Of a stretch of DNA of 64,000 nt, positions 26,659 to 35,375 are shown in pieces. Below the pieces are notes generated by a model. It had not been told where the DNA came from, ran no database searches, and was given only the letters and a program-made list of their open reading frames with translations. The stretch is from Salinibacterium hongtaonis (GTDB taxonomy: Bacteria; Actinomycetota; Actinomycetes; Actinomycetales; Microbacteriaceae): assembly GCF_003065485.1 (NCBI RefSeq), contig NZ_CP026951.1, positions 1 to 64,000 of the forward strand, given 5' to 3'. The translations under genes were made by a program, and so were the position numbers. Positions within the stretch are counted from its first letter, which is position 1; each line of letters opens with the position of its first letter.

Positions 26659-27987
26659 CTACTCGCCCCTCTGGTAGCTGTCGGGGATTCCGTCGGCGTT
26701 CTCGTCGATCAGGTCTTCTGCGGCAATGGCCTTGTAGTGGCGGTTGCGGGCGATGAGCACGATGGCGCCGAGAAGGGCCGCGAGGAGCGAGGCGCAGAGA
26801 ATGCCCACCTTGGCGTGATCGTTGAGCACGCCGTGCCCGAAGCTCAGCTCGGCAATGAGCAGCGAGACGGTGAAGCCGATTCCCGCGAGCAGGCCGACGC
26901 CGAGCAAGTCGATCCAGCGGAGCGACTCGTCGAGCTTGGCCCGGGTGAGCTTGGAGAGCAGCCATGTGGTCCCCAGGATGCCGATGGGCTTGCCCACGAC
27001 GAGGGCCACGATGATGCCGATCGTGATGGTGTCTGACAGCGACGCCGTGAACCCCTCAAGCCCGCCGATCGCGACCCCTGCGGCGAAGAAGGCGAACACG
27101 GGAACCGCGAAGCCCGACGAGAGGGGGCGGAATCGATGCTCGAACTGCTCGGCGAGCCCGGGACCTTGCTCCGCAGCACCGTGGGCGCCGGCCTTGTGGA
27201 GGACGGGCACTGCAAATCCGAGCGCTACGCCCGCGATCGTGGCATGGATGCCTGAGGCGTGCAGGAGCGCCCACATGACCGCGCCGATCGGCAGCAGAAT
27301 GACCCACGCCATCCATCGGTGTCGGGCGAACGCGTCGCGGAATACCTGGGCCAGCACCAGGTAGACGAAGAAAGGAATGAGGCACAGCAGAAGCGGAACG
27401 ATCTGGATCTGCTCGGTGTAGGCGATGGCAATGATGGCGATGGCGATCAAATCATCGACCACGGCCAACGTGAGCAAAAAGAGTCGAAGGGCCGTGGGCA
27501 GGCTCGAACCGATGATGGCGAGAACTGCCACCGCGAAAGCGATGTCGGTCGCCGCTGGAGTTGCCCACCCGCGCAGCGATTCTGCGTTGCCCCAGTTGAT
27601 GGCTACATAGATGAGCGCGGGAACGGCCACGCCACCGAATGCCGCCGCAACGGGAACCAGTGCTTTCGATGGATTGCGCAGATCCCCGGCGACAAACTCC
27701 CGTTTGAGTTCAAGGCCGACGAGAAAGAAGAAGATCGCCAGAAGGCCATCGCTTGCCCACTGACCGAGACTGAGATCGAGGTGCCAGGGCTCGTAGCCGA
27801 AACGAAAATCGCGCAGCACAAAATAGGAATCCGCTGCAGGGGAGTTGGCCCAGATCAGCGCGACCACCGCGGCCACGACAAGAATTGCGCCGCCGACCGT
27901 CTCTCGACGCAGGATCTCGCCGATGCGCACGGCTTCTGAGTAGCGGCCGCGGGAGAGCAGGCGAGGGCGTACGGGAGAGTTGTTCAT
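26659..27987 (-). CDS. nhaA: Na+/H+ antiporter NhaA
   Basis: Electrogenic antiporter of the cytoplasmic membrane that expels sodium and controls pH. About twelve transmembrane helices, with conserved [26 protein letters not shown] and the ion-binding Asp pair in [12 protein letters not shown]. Length 442 residues; the last 40 or so form a cytoplasmic tail ending DSYQRGE. The long plus-strand reading frames across this gene are shadows. It diverges from the polyketide synthase gene with 153 bases between. Confidence 0.93.
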   Translation of the reverse strand: MNNSPVRPRLLSRGRYSEAVRIGEILRRETVGGAILVVAAVVALIWANSPAADSYFVLRDFRFGYEPWHLDLSLGQWASDGLLAIFFFLVGLELKREFVAGDLRNPSKALVPVAAAFGGVAVPALIYVAINWGNAESLRGWATPAATDIAFAVAVLAIIGSSLPTALRLFLLTLAVVDDLIAIAIIAIAYTEQIQIVPLLLCLIPFFVYLVLAQVFRDAFARHRWMAWVILLPIGAVMWALLHASGIHATIAGVALGFAVPVLHKAGAHGAAEQGPGLAEQFEHRFRPLSSGFAVPVFAFFAAGVAIGGLEGFTASLSDTITIGIIVALVVGKPIGILGTTWLLSKLTRAKLDESLRWIDLLGVGLLAGIGFTVSLLIAELSFGHGVLNDHAKVGILCASLLAALLGAIVLIARNRHYKAIAAEDLIDENADGIPDSYQRGE

Positions 27988-28074
27988 AATGCTCCAGCTC
28001 GGGAGGTCGACAAAGAAATGCCGACCAGACTTCCCGGCTCACCGCCCCATATGTTACGCCCAATACTCAGCGTC

Positions 28075-28130
28075 GGGAACTGCGGCCCGCTGGCAGGTTG
28101 ACACGAATGTGGGCGTACCGGCGGTATTAG
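28075..28130 (+). promoter_or_regulatory. Possible promoter(s) for the type III PKS cassette
   Basis: A perfect -35 TTGACA (28098-28103) is followed by TATTAG (28125-28130), but the spacing of 21 is too long for a standard housekeeping promoter (GGTATT at 28123 would give 19). An ECF-like pair GGGAAC (28075-28080) and GTT (28097-28099), spaced 16, overlaps it. The start codon at 28141 has no obvious Shine-Dalgarno, so a near-leaderless message is possible. Confidence 0.3.
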
Positions 28131-28140
28131 CTTTGCGCGC

Positions 28141-29193
28141 ATGTCCCGAATTGTCTCCGTCGCGCCGGTTTTGCCTGAGAACTCATATTCCCAGGCCCAC
28201 ATCACCACGGAACTGACGAATCTGTTCACCGCGGCTCCCCAGCATCACGCCGTCATTCACCGACTTCACTCGGCCAGTGGCATCGGCACCCGACATACCG
28301 TTCTGCCCCTCGAACGCTACGCCGAGATTGCCGACTTTGGGGAGGCAAACTCGATCTTCATCGAGCAGGGCACCCTGCTTGCCGAGAAAGCGGTGCTCGC
28401 GGCCCTTGACGGTGCGGGGCTCAGAGCGGCCGACGTCGACTACATCTTCTTCACCTCGGTGACCGGGGTCGCGGCGCCGTCCATCGACGGCATCCTCGTG
28501 CATCGCATGGGGTTCAGGCCCGATGTGAAACGGGTGCCCTCGTTCGGCCTCGGATGCGTAGCCGGGGCTTCGGGAATCGCGCGCATCGATGATTACCTGG
28601 CCGGGCATCCGCTAGGGGTCGGGCTTCTCATAAGCCTCGAACTGTGTTCACTCACCCTGCAAAGGGGTGACGCGACCATGGCGAACTTTGTCGCGACCGG
28701 GCTATTCGGTGACGGGGCCGCCGCCGTGGTCATGGTGGGAGAGGCGCGGCCAGAGCCAGGAATCACGGTCGTCGATAGCCGCAGTGCCTACTATGCCGAA
28801 ACCCACAATGTGATCGGGTGGAACATTAATGGGGGCGGCTTCGAGATCGTGCTCACGCCCGGTGTTGCCGAGGTCATCAACATCAACTTTCTGCGCGATG
28901 TGACGGGCTTTCTCGCGGGTCACTCGCTCGCCGTCTCGGATATCGATCACTGGGTGGCGCATCCCGGCGGCCCCAAGATCTTGGAGGCCTTCTCCTCGGC
29001 GTTAGAGGTTCCGCCCGAATCGTTCGCGCGCAGCTGGGCGACCCTTGAGCGCGCCGGCAATCTCTCGTCTGCCGCCGTGCTCCACGTGCTCGCGGATGTG
29101 ATCGAGGGCGGCGGCGAGCAAGGTGAGAGCGGGCTCCTCTTTGCCCTGGGCCCGGGGGTCAGCGCCGAATTCGTACTGCTGGAGTGGTCATGA
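28141..29193 (+). CDS. Type III polyketide synthase
   Basis: Chalcone-synthase-like enzyme that condenses an acyl-CoA starter with malonyl-CoA units. The catalytic triad is complete: Cys139 in GLGCVAGASG, His274 in HWVAHPGGPK and Asn307 in ERAGNLSSAAV. Length 350 residues. The next two genes (ICMT-type methyltransferase and FAD oxygenase) are spaced so closely that they are co-transcribed; this trio parallels srsA-srsB-srsC of Streptomyces griseus, which makes methylated and oxidised alkylresorcinol phenolic lipids. The product here is inferred to be a phenolic lipid or quinone; chain length is unknown. Confidence 0.92.
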   Translation: MSRIVSVAPVLPENSYSQAHITTELTNLFTAAPQHHAVIHRLHSASGIGTRHTVLPLERYAEIADFGEANSIFIEQGTLLAEKAVLAALDGAGLRAADVDYIFFTSVTGVAAPSIDGILVHRMGFRPDVKRVPSFGLGCVAGASGIARIDDYLAGHPLGVGLLISLELCSLTLQRGDATMANFVATGLFGDGAAAVVMVGEARPEPGITVVDSRSAYYAETHNVIGWNINGGGFEIVLTPGVAEVININFLRDVTGFLAGHSLAVSDIDHWVAHPGGPKILEAFSSALEVPPESFARSWATLERAGNLSSAAVLHVLADVIEGGGEQGESGLLFALGPGVSAEFVLLEWS

Positions 29194-29705
29194 TCGCGTA
29201 CACGGTTCTCATTGTTGCGACGGGAATCGAGAGGCTCGTCGAACTCGTCATCTCTCGGCGCAACGCCAGTTTCGCCTTTGCGCACGGCGGAGTGGAATTC
29301 GGGCGAAGCCACTTCGGATGGATGGTTGCCCTGCACACAGGCCTGCTCGCCGCTTGTCTCGCCGAAGTGTGGCTTCTCGACCGCCCATTCATCCCTGTGC
29401 TGGGCTGGAGCATGCTCGTGCTCGTAATACTGAGTCAGGGCCTGAGATATTGGTGCATTGTGACTCTGCGCCGCCAGTGGAACACTCGAGTCATCGTGGT
29501 TCCGGGTTCTCGCCGCATCGATGCTGGCCCCTACCGCCTGATGAACCACCCCAACTATCTCGCCGTCGTCGTTGAAGGGTTTGCCTTACCTCTCGTGCAT
29601 ACCGCCTGGATCACCGCCATCGTCTTCACGCTGCTCAACGCAGTGCTACTGCTCGGCTATCGACTGCCGGTGGAGAAGAATGCGCTGAAGATGCTGGCCT
29701 CATGA
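29190..29705 (+). CDS. ICMT-type membrane methyltransferase (SrsB-like)
   Basis: Integral membrane SAM-dependent methyltransferase of the isoprenylcysteine carboxyl methyltransferase family. The 171 residues contain about four hydrophobic segments, a RYWCIVTLRRQW stretch, and the family signature GPYRLMNHPNYLAVVVE near the C-terminus that forms the SAM pocket. ATG at 29190 overlaps the polyketide synthase stop (ATGA), so translation is coupled. In the Streptomyces srs pathway this family O-methylates an alkylresorcinol, the inferred role here. Confidence 0.88.
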   Translation: MIAYTVLIVATGIERLVELVISRRNASFAFAHGGVEFGRSHFGWMVALHTGLLAACLAEVWLLDRPFIPVLGWSMLVLVILSQGLRYWCIVTLRRQWNTRVIVVPGSRRIDAGPYRLMNHPNYLAVVVEGFALPLVHTAWITAIVFTLLNAVLLLGYRLPVEKNALKMLAS

Positions 29706-29717
29706 TGGGGGTGGCGC

Positions 29718-30779
29718 ATGATTGACACCGACGTTCTGATCGTGGGCGGCGGGCCCGTCGGCATCGCCGCAGCCATCGACGCTCGACTGGCTGGTCTCAC
29801 CGCCGTCGTCATGGAACCGCGGTCATTCCCGATCGACAAGGCCTGTGGAGAACTGCTTCTGCCGGGCTGCCTGCCTCTGCTGGAGCGCCTCGGCGTCGTG
29901 CCAGAGGGAATGCCGCTGCGGGGCATCGGCTACTACGGCACGGGGGCATATTCCCAGGGAGCCGAGCATGAGTTCGCGCGAAGCCAGGCCATGGGAATTA
30001 GGAGGCCCGAGCTCCACCACCTCCTTGTGACACGAATGCATGAGCTCGGCATCGAGCGCGATCACGGCCGTCTGACAGGGCTGCATCAGGATGCCCACGG
30101 TGTGACGGCCGTAAATGACCTTGGTTACAGCATCCGCGCCAAATGGCTTTTGGGCTGCGATGGGTTGCGATCGGCGACCGCCCGGCTCTCGGGACTCGCT
30201 GGCAACACTCGAGTAACGGGGATCGCAGGGGCACCTCGTTATGGAATGCGCAGGCACTTCGTGATCGAGCCGTGGAATGACCTGGCCGAAGTGCACTTTG
30301 GCGAAGTGGCTGAGGTTGCCGTGACTCCCGTCGCACCCTACCTCGTGACCGTGACCGTGATGGGGCCGCGAGGGGTTGGTTTTGCCGAAACGGTGAGGAG
30401 CGTTCCCGCTCTCGCGGAGCGGCTGACGACGGCGACGCCGATCACCGACCCGCGGGGGGCTGGCCCGTTCCGCCGACGCACCATCGCTCGGACCTCCGGG
30501 CGCATCCTGCTGGTGGGGGATGCTTCGGGTCACGTGGATGCGCTCACTGCTGCAGGGCTCCGGCTGGGCTTCGATAATGCCAGGGCCGCGGTGGAGGCGG
30601 TCGTTCGTGCCGCGCCGGCCGAATACGAACGCGAGTGGCGCAGGCTTCGACGTCAGTTCCACCCCATGACGGCGAGCCTGTCGGCCGTGGCGGGGTCAGG
30701 GATGCGGCGCGGTCTGGTTCCCGTTGCGGTTCGGGCGCCCGGCGCCTTCGCGGCGGCGATGGAGTCGCTCGCGCAGTAG
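29718..30779 (+). CDS. FAD-dependent oxidoreductase / hydroxylase (SrsC-like)
   Basis: FAD-binding monooxygenase-like protein of 353 residues. The dinucleotide motif GGGPVG is at 10-15, a KACGE segment typical of the geranylgeranyl-reductase/hydroxylase branch at 41-45, and the second FAD motif LLVGDASGHVDALTAAGL-type near 255. Placed 12 bases after the methyltransferase gene, it should be the third enzyme of the phenolic-lipid unit, hydroxylating the aromatic ring toward a hydroquinone or quinone. Start ATG 29718 with a G-rich site upstream. Confidence 0.87.
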   Translation: MIDTDVLIVGGGPVGIAAAIDARLAGLTAVVMEPRSFPIDKACGELLLPGCLPLLERLGVVPEGMPLRGIGYYGTGAYSQGAEHEFARSQAMGIRRPELHHLLVTRMHELGIERDHGRLTGLHQDAHGVTAVNDLGYSIRAKWLLGCDGLRSATARLSGLAGNTRVTGIAGAPRYGMRRHFVIEPWNDLAEVHFGEVAEVAVTPVAPYLVTVTVMGPRGVGFAETVRSVPALAERLTTATPITDPRGAGPFRRRTIARTSGRILLVGDASGHVDALTAAGLRLGFDNARAAVEAVVRAAPAEYEREWRRLRRQFHPMTASLSAVAGSGMRRGLVPVAVRAPGAFAAAMESLAQ

Positions 30780-30808
30780 AGGGCACATGCGAGCGCAGTA
30801 ACCGCCAG

Positions 30809-31258
30809 CTACTGTGCGGTGGCCTGCGGTGCGCTCGCCGCGGTGAGCACGATGGTGAGGGCATCCCTCAGCCGCTCGAGGTCGCTGACGGGCAGGCCGA
30901 GTCGCTCTACGATTTGGCCCGGCACGGCTTCTGCCCTGTCCCTGAGTGCGGTGCCGGCGGGGGTGAGGCTCACTGCGAGGGCACGTTCGTCGTCGAGACT
31001 GCGGGCGCGGGTAATGAGCCCAGCGGATTCAAGGCGCTTGAGCAGCGGGGAGAGGGTGGCCGATTCGAGCAGCAGTGTCTGCCCCAGATCGGTGAGGGTG
31101 CGGGGGCTGCGCTCCCACAGGGCCAGCATGACGAGATATTGAGGGTGTGTGAGCCCGAGGGGTTCGAGAACAGGCCGGTAGATGCCGACGATGCTGCGAG
31201 ACGTAGCGGCGAGGGCGAAGCAGACCTGGCGGTCGAGGGCGAGCGGATCATCGGACAC
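30809..31258 (-). CDS. OhrR-like MarR family redox-sensing repressor
   Basis: Winged helix-turn-helix repressor of 149 residues. The N-terminal LDRQVCFALAATSRSIVGIYRPVL holds the single reactive cysteine (Cys13) where OhrR has its peroxide-sensing Cys. GLTHPQYLVMLALWE and the ESATLSPLLKRLESAGLITR recognition region match the family. OhrR normally represses an adjacent ohr peroxidase gene; none is present, and the divergent neighbour is a small Cys-rich protein. A TTAGT/ACTAA palindrome lies between them. It converges on the FAD oxygenase gene. Confidence 0.87.
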   Translation of the reverse strand: MSDDPLALDRQVCFALAATSRSIVGIYRPVLEPLGLTHPQYLVMLALWERSPRTLTDLGQTLLLESATLSPLLKRLESAGLITRARSLDDERALAVSLTPAGTALRDRAEAVPGQIVERLGLPVSDLERLRDALTIVLTAASAPQATAQ

Positions 31259-31275
31259 GGAGACAGGTTATCGCA

Positions 31276-31304
31276 CTTAGTGGGCGTATGATTAGTGGAC
31301 TAAG
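31276..31304. promoter_or_regulatory. Candidate OhrR/MarR operator
   Basis: Palindrome TTAGT-GG-ACTAA (31292-31303), with a further TTAGT half-site at 31277-31281, so that CTTAGT (31276-31281) also pairs with ACTAAG (31299-31304). It sits in the 57-base gap between the divergent OhrR-like gene and the small gene at 31316, where a shared repressor site is expected. Confidence 0.6.
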
Positions 31305-31315
31305 AAAGGGGCCCC

Positions 31316-31522
31316 GTGGGATATTCAGAGGCCATCGACCGGCTCAACCGCAAGCTTCGCCGCTACATCGGCGCCCCGCCCCTCGGGCCCTATGGCGAGG
31401 CTCCGCTGCCCCCCACCACAGGTAGTCCGTGCCCGCTCTGCGGCAAGCCGATGTCCCTGCACGAGGTCGAACGCCGAGAGGGTCGCCCCACCAAGGTTCA
31501 CTGCCCCGACCAGGTCGCCTAG
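31316..31522 (+). CDS. Small protein with C-terminal zinc-ribbon-like cysteines
   Basis: Sixty-eight residues: a basic N-terminal helix (EAIDRLNRKLRRYIG), a Pro/Gly-rich middle, and CPLCGKPM with a later HCPD, giving possible metal ligands C39, C42, H62 and C63. GTG start at 31316 with AAAGGGG about 6 bases upstream. It is divergent from the OhrR-like regulator and shares its operator region, so redox or peroxide control is likely. The last 4 bases overlap the SulP stop on the other strand. Not recognised as a named family. Confidence 0.7.
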   Translation: MGYSEAIDRLNRKLRRYIGAPPLGPYGEAPLPPTTGSPCPLCGKPMSLHEVERREGRPTKVHCPDQVA

Positions 31523-33087
31523 GGAATCACCCTCCCGGCACGGGCCAGGCGCGCGTACCACTCGGTGCGTGCCGCAACCCGGACGACGTGTCGGGGCATG
31601 CTCCTGAGCCGAAGCTCCACGCCGCGGCCCGACAGCTCGTGATCCAAATCTTCAAAGCCGTCGAGCACTGCGATCGATATCTCCTGAAGCACCTCAAGGT
31701 CGAGAATCACGATGCGCACTCCCGGCCGAGCATCCACCTCGTCAAGAATGGCCTGCTCCGTTGCGCGCACATTGGCCGTGTAGAGCGGCTCCAGCAGCGT
31801 GATGGTGACCTGCGCCTCGCTGTCGGTGCTGCTGGCGACTCGTGGCTTGCTGAGCTCGGTGAGCAGCAGAAGCAGCGTAAAGACAACGCCGGCCGCGACT
31901 GCGCTGAGGAGCCCGAAGGCAAGACCGATCGCCAGCGTGACCATGGCTACCCAGAAGTCGCGCCGACTGACGTGCCACAGATGAGCGAGCGTGCGAACGT
32001 CGATGAGGCCGAGCATGGCAAAGAACACCAGTGAGGCGAGGGTTGCTTGGGGTAACAGGCCGATCAGGGAGCCGAGAAAGAGCCCGACAAGCAGGGCAAG
32101 CGCCACGGTAACGATCGCGGAGACCTGTGAGCGGGCACCGGCATTCTTGTTGACGGCGCTCTGCGAGAAGCCGCCAGCCGCCGGAAGCGATTGAAAGAGT
32201 CCGCCGAGCAGGCTGGCACCGGCCGTCGCAAGAAGCTCCCGATTGCTATCGAGTGGACGCTCTCCAGGCTCGCGGATGCTGCGGCCGACCGCGCTCGTTT
32301 CGACGAAAGCAAGCACCGCGATGGCGAAAGCGCCGGGCAGGAGCTGGAGCACGTGGTCGAACGTGGGCAGGGTCAGTGTGGGGACCACCTGACCAAGTGG
32401 CTTCAGCACGGTGACCCCCAGGCCAGAGAACACACCAACGGCAACGAGGATGATGCCGCCGGCGGCCACGATCAGGGGCGCTGGAGCGGCCGGGATGAAC
32501 CGTTTGAAAAGAAAGAGCGCCGCCAAGGACCCTGCGGAGAGCAAAATCGTTGCCAGGTTTGCCTGCGGGACCGCCTCGATGGCTGCGGCGAGTGACCGAA
32601 TGAACCCGTGGCCAGACTCCTCGGTGTCTTCGCCAAGGAGCTTGGGCAGTTGTCCTGTGGCCACCGTCACTCCCACAGCAGCCTGCAGGCCGATCAGAGT
32701 CGGCCTGCTAATGACCTCAACCACGGACCCAAGCCGCAGCAGGCGAGCGATGAGGAGGATCACCCCCACGAGCATGCTCAAGGTGACGAGGTCGCGCGGG
32801 ATGTTGTCGGAGTGGGAGGTGACCCCGGCCGAGACGAGAGTGGTTGCCGTCAGGGTGGCAATCGTTGAAGTGGTCGAGACGCTCATCGCGTGGGACCCGC
32901 CCAGCAGCGCATAGACGAACATCGGCACGATGCAGGTGTAGAGCCCCACCTGCACCGGTAGATCTGCGACCGTGGCATAGGCCATCGCCTGGGGGATCAC
33001 CACGGCCCCGGCAGAGAACCCGGCCAGCAGGTCGCGCCCCAGCCACGACCGCTGGTACCCCGCGAGGGTGGGGAACAGTGCCGCCAT
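31519..33087 (-). CDS. SulP family anion transporter with STAS domain
   Basis: Secondary transporter of sulfate, bicarbonate or dicarboxylates. About fourteen transmembrane segments with the family start AGFSAGAVVIPQAMAYA (22-38) and the GLFQSLPAAGGFSQSAVN stretch, then a cytoplasmic STAS domain (about 420-522) including VRIVILDLEVLQEISIAVLDG. 522 residues. Substrate cannot be read from sequence, and no sulfur-assimilation genes are near. The gene runs tail to tail with the small zinc-ribbon-like gene. Confidence 0.9.
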   Translation of the reverse strand: MAALFPTLAGYQRSWLGRDLLAGFSAGAVVIPQAMAYATVADLPVQVGLYTCIVPMFVYALLGGSHAMSVSTTSTIATLTATTLVSAGVTSHSDNIPRDLVTLSMLVGVILLIARLLRLGSVVEVISRPTLIGLQAAVGVTVATGQLPKLLGEDTEESGHGFIRSLAAAIEAVPQANLATILLSAGSLAALFLFKRFIPAAPAPLIVAAGGIILVAVGVFSGLGVTVLKPLGQVVPTLTLPTFDHVLQLLPGAFAIAVLAFVETSAVGRSIREPGERPLDSNRELLATAGASLLGGLFQSLPAAGGFSQSAVNKNAGARSQVSAIVTVALALLVGLFLGSLIGLLPQATLASLVFFAMLGLIDVRTLAHLWHVSRRDFWVAMVTLAIGLAFGLLSAVAAGVVFTLLLLLTELSKPRVASSTDSEAQVTITLLEPLYTANVRATEQAILDEVDARPGVRIVILDLEVLQEISIAVLDGFEDLDHELSGRGVELRLRSMPRHVVRVAARTEWYARLARAGRVIP

Positions 33088-33204
33088 GGTCAGCCTCGCA
33101 TCCGCACTCGGAAATCACTGGCTGGGCCTGTGACAGTGGCAAACGGTGTCGAGCCAGACGGTAGTCGCCGCACCAGAATCCCACCAGGGGCGTTGCCTGC
33201 GAAG

Positions 33205-33861
33205 CTAGGGCAGAAGCAGCGGCATGAGGTCACTCGGGTGCTCGAGCACGGCCAGGGCATCCTCCTGCTCATCGATCGTGCCGTAGCCCCAGTCGGCAAA
33301 GATCGTGGGGATGCCGTGAGCAGCAGCGCCCTCGACGTCGTACTTGCGGTCGCCCACCATCACGGGATTGCTCGTGTCGACGCCGATCATGCCGAAGCGG
33401 GTCAACGCCTCGGCGATAACGTCTTTCTTGGTGCTGCGGATCTCGTCGATGGATGAGCCGGCAAGCACGCGAAAGTACTGCGTGAGGTTGGCATTGTCGA
33501 GAATCACGGAGGCCGGAAACTCGGGCTTTGAGGTCGCCAGCGACAGCGGAACCCCCGCGTCATGGAGGGTGCGCAGCACAGGCGCGATGCCCTCGAAGAT
33601 CGGGCTGGAATGGGCGCTGTTATCCAGGTAGTGACGGCGATAGATGGCTAACGCCTGGGCGGACTCCACGGCATCCATACCGGCCATATCCCTGAAAGAG
33701 TCGAGAATCGGCGGGCCGACATAGTCGAGAAGCTCTGCGGGCGATGGCACGGGCATGCCCATCTTTTCAAACATGTAACCGAGCGAAGCGGTTATTCCCG
33801 GCGCCGAGTCTGAGATCGTGCCGTCAAGGTCAAAAAGAATGCAGGTCCACTGAGTGCTCAC
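33205..33861 (-). CDS. HAD family hydrolase (phosphoglycolate phosphatase-like)
   Basis: Haloacid-dehalogenase-fold phosphatase. Motif I FDLDGTISDS with nucleophile Asp11 and Asp13, motif II Ser/Thr in LATSKPEFP, motif III Lys in STKKDVI, and motif IV MVGDRKYDVEGA. The cap region (20-80) is of the helical type seen in phosphoglycolate and pyrophosphate phosphatases. 218 residues. Substrate not determinable. It diverges from the VOC-family gene with 29 bases between. Confidence 0.88.
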   Translation of the reverse strand: MSTQWTCILFDLDGTISDSAPGITASLGYMFEKMGMPVPSPAELLDYVGPPILDSFRDMAGMDAVESAQALAIYRRHYLDNSAHSSPIFEGIAPVLRTLHDAGVPLSLATSKPEFPASVILDNANLTQYFRVLAGSSIDEIRSTKKDVIAEALTRFGMIGVDTSNPVMVGDRKYDVEGAAAHGIPTIFADWGYGTIDEQEDALAVLEHPSDLMPLLLP

Positions 33862-33890
33862 CAGGCTTAGCCTAGGCGTGGAGGTGCGCC

Positions 33891-34298
33891 ATGACAGAAG
33901 TCACAGGCATCGGAGCCTGGATCACCATCAACTACACAGACGCGGCGGCGGCAATCGACTACCTTGTGCGGGTTCTCGGCTTTGACGAACACGTCGACCA
34001 CCGGGCATCGGATGGCAGTGTCGAACACGCAGAGCTGCTGTGGCCGCCGGGCGGAGGCATCATGATCGGCACCGACAAGGGTGGAGGCCGCTGGTCAGGG
34101 CTTGCGGGCGAGCCCGGCACCTCCACGGCCTACCTTGTCACCGACGACCCCGACGCTATCTACGAGAGAGTCACGGCAGAAGGCTGGATGATTCTGCGCG
34201 AGCTTCACGACGAGACGTCGTATGCCAACCGGGAGTTTGCGTGCGCGGACCCCGAGGGCAATGCGTGGAGCATAGGCACGTACCGCGGAGAGGAATAG
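33891..34298 (+). CDS. VOC family protein (glyoxalase/bleomycin-resistance fold)
   Basis: A 135-residue protein with paired beta-alpha-beta-beta-beta modules: an AWITINYTDAAAAIDYLVRVLGF first strand-helix and a second module ending with FACADPEGNAWSIGTY, the usual VOC end. Family members bind a metal or small molecule; no specific substrate is evident. It converges on the YciI-like gene, with 15 bases between stop codons. Confidence 0.82.
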   Translation: MTEVTGIGAWITINYTDAAAAIDYLVRVLGFDEHVDHRASDGSVEHAELLWPPGGGIMIGTDKGGGRWSGLAGEPGTSTAYLVTDDPDAIYERVTAEGWMILRELHDETSYANREFACADPEGNAWSIGTYRGEE

Positions 34299-34313
34299 CG
34301 CCGGGCTCTGTCT

Positions 34314-34598
34314 TTAGCCGACGGAGCCGAAAACGACCGTGTATTCGAGGATTGTGCGCTCGGCGATGACTCCGCGCGTGGCAAAGGGGTCGACGTCGAG
34401 AAGCTCCGCGACGCGGTCGGCAGATTCCGCATTCACAATGAGCATCGCGCCGACTCCGTCTGAGCCGTTAGTCGGGCCACTCACGAGCAGCTCGCCGGAA
34501 TCGAGCAGGGTCGAGAGGTAGCTGCGGTGATCGGCGCGGGCGTCATCGCGCGCGGTTACGTCGTCGGTGTAACGGTAGAGAACGACGTGGTGTGCCAT
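34314..34598 (-). CDS. YciI family protein
   Basis: A 94-residue alpha/beta ferredoxin-like protein with conserved DHRSYLSTLLDSGELLVSGP and DPFATRGVIAERTILEYTVVF, matching the YCII domain. Members are dimeric putative enzymes of unknown reaction. On the minus strand, C11 (34612-34622) lies 13-24 bases upstream of the start codon, in the leader, and may tune or switch expression by slippage. Confidence 0.82.
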   Translation of the reverse strand: MAHHVVLYRYTDDVTARDDARADHRSYLSTLLDSGELLVSGPTNGSDGVGAMLIVNAESADRVAELLDVDPFATRGVIAERTILEYTVVFGSVG

Positions 34599-34611
34599 GA
34601 ATGCTTCTTTC

Positions 34612-34622
34612 GGGGGGGGGGG
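34612..34622. repeat. G11 homopolymer
   Basis: Run of eleven G in the 40-base gap between the YciI-like gene start (34598) and the nucS stop (34639). It is the longest single-base run noted in the window. Either a slippage-prone tract in the leader of the YciI-like gene or a sequencing length error. Confidence 0.85.
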
Positions 34623-34638
34623 CTAACAGTGGCGGAGG

Positions 34639-35334
34639 CTAGAAGAGTCGCAGGTGGCTGTCATCCATGCCGCGCATCGCGTCATAGTCGAGCACAACGC
34701 AGCGGATGCCGCGGTCTTCGGCAAGGGTGCGCGCCTGCGGCTTGATCTCCTGGGCGGCGAAGACGCCAGCGACGGGCGCAATGCGAGGGTCGCGGTTCAT
34801 CAGCTCGAGATAGCGGGTCAGTTGCTCCACGCCGTCGATGTCGCCGCGCCGTTTGATCTCTACGGCAACGCTTGCGCCGCTCTCGTCGTTGGCGAGAATG
34901 TCGACGGGGCCGATTGCGGTCATGTACTCCCTGCGCACCAGTCGATAGCCGTCGCCGAGGGTTTCGATCTGCTCGGCGAGAAGCTTCTGCAGATGCGCCT
35001 CGACGCCGTCCTTCTGAAGCCCCGGATCGATGCCGAGCTCGTGGGTGCTGTCATGCAGGATCTCGTGGATCGAGATGAGCAGCAGGTCGGCGGTCTTCGC
35101 CTGGGTGACCTTCCAGATTTCGGTGACCCCGGCATCCGACTGCTCCGGTTCTGGCTCGACGGCGCTCACGCTGCACGGCGGGCTCATCCAGTTGAGCGGC
35201 TTGTAGCTCAACGAATCGGAGTGCACGAGCACGCTGCCGTCTGCTTTGAGCAGCAGAAGACGGGTCGCAAGGGGCAGATGGGCGCTGAGGCGGCCCGCAT
35301 AATCTACGGAGCAGCGGGCAATAACGAGACGCAC
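34639..35334 (-). CDS. nucS: Mismatch-specific endonuclease NucS (EndoMS)
   Basis: Double-strand-cutting endonuclease that replaces MutS/MutL mismatch repair in most actinobacteria. The N-terminal dimer domain (1-115) is joined to a RecB-like nuclease domain with Asp145 (GPVDILA), Glu159 and Lys161 (VAVEIKRRG), the catalytic set. The C-terminus LRLF is the clamp-binding tail, which would dock on the DnaN encoded at 1.9-3.1 kb. 231 residues. It shows that this organism belongs to a lineage using the NucS pathway. Confidence 0.94.
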   Translation of the reverse strand: MRLVIARCSVDYAGRLSAHLPLATRLLLLKADGSVLVHSDSLSYKPLNWMSPPCSVSAVEPEPEQSDAGVTEIWKVTQAKTADLLLISIHEILHDSTHELGIDPGLQKDGVEAHLQKLLAEQIETLGDGYRLVRREYMTAIGPVDILANDESGASVAVEIKRRGDIDGVEQLTRYLELMNRDPRIAPVAGVFAAQEIKPQARTLAEDRGIRCVVLDYDAMRGMDDSHLRLF

Positions 35335-35375
35335 AGATCGAGCGTAGTCGGTGCCGACCGGGCCGAGGCTCCGAC

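Noticed and set aside
31429-32034. 201-codon plus-strand frame overlapping the small zinc-ribbon-like gene and SulP
   Set aside because: Different frame from the small gene and antisense to the SulP STAS domain; composition is shadow-like.
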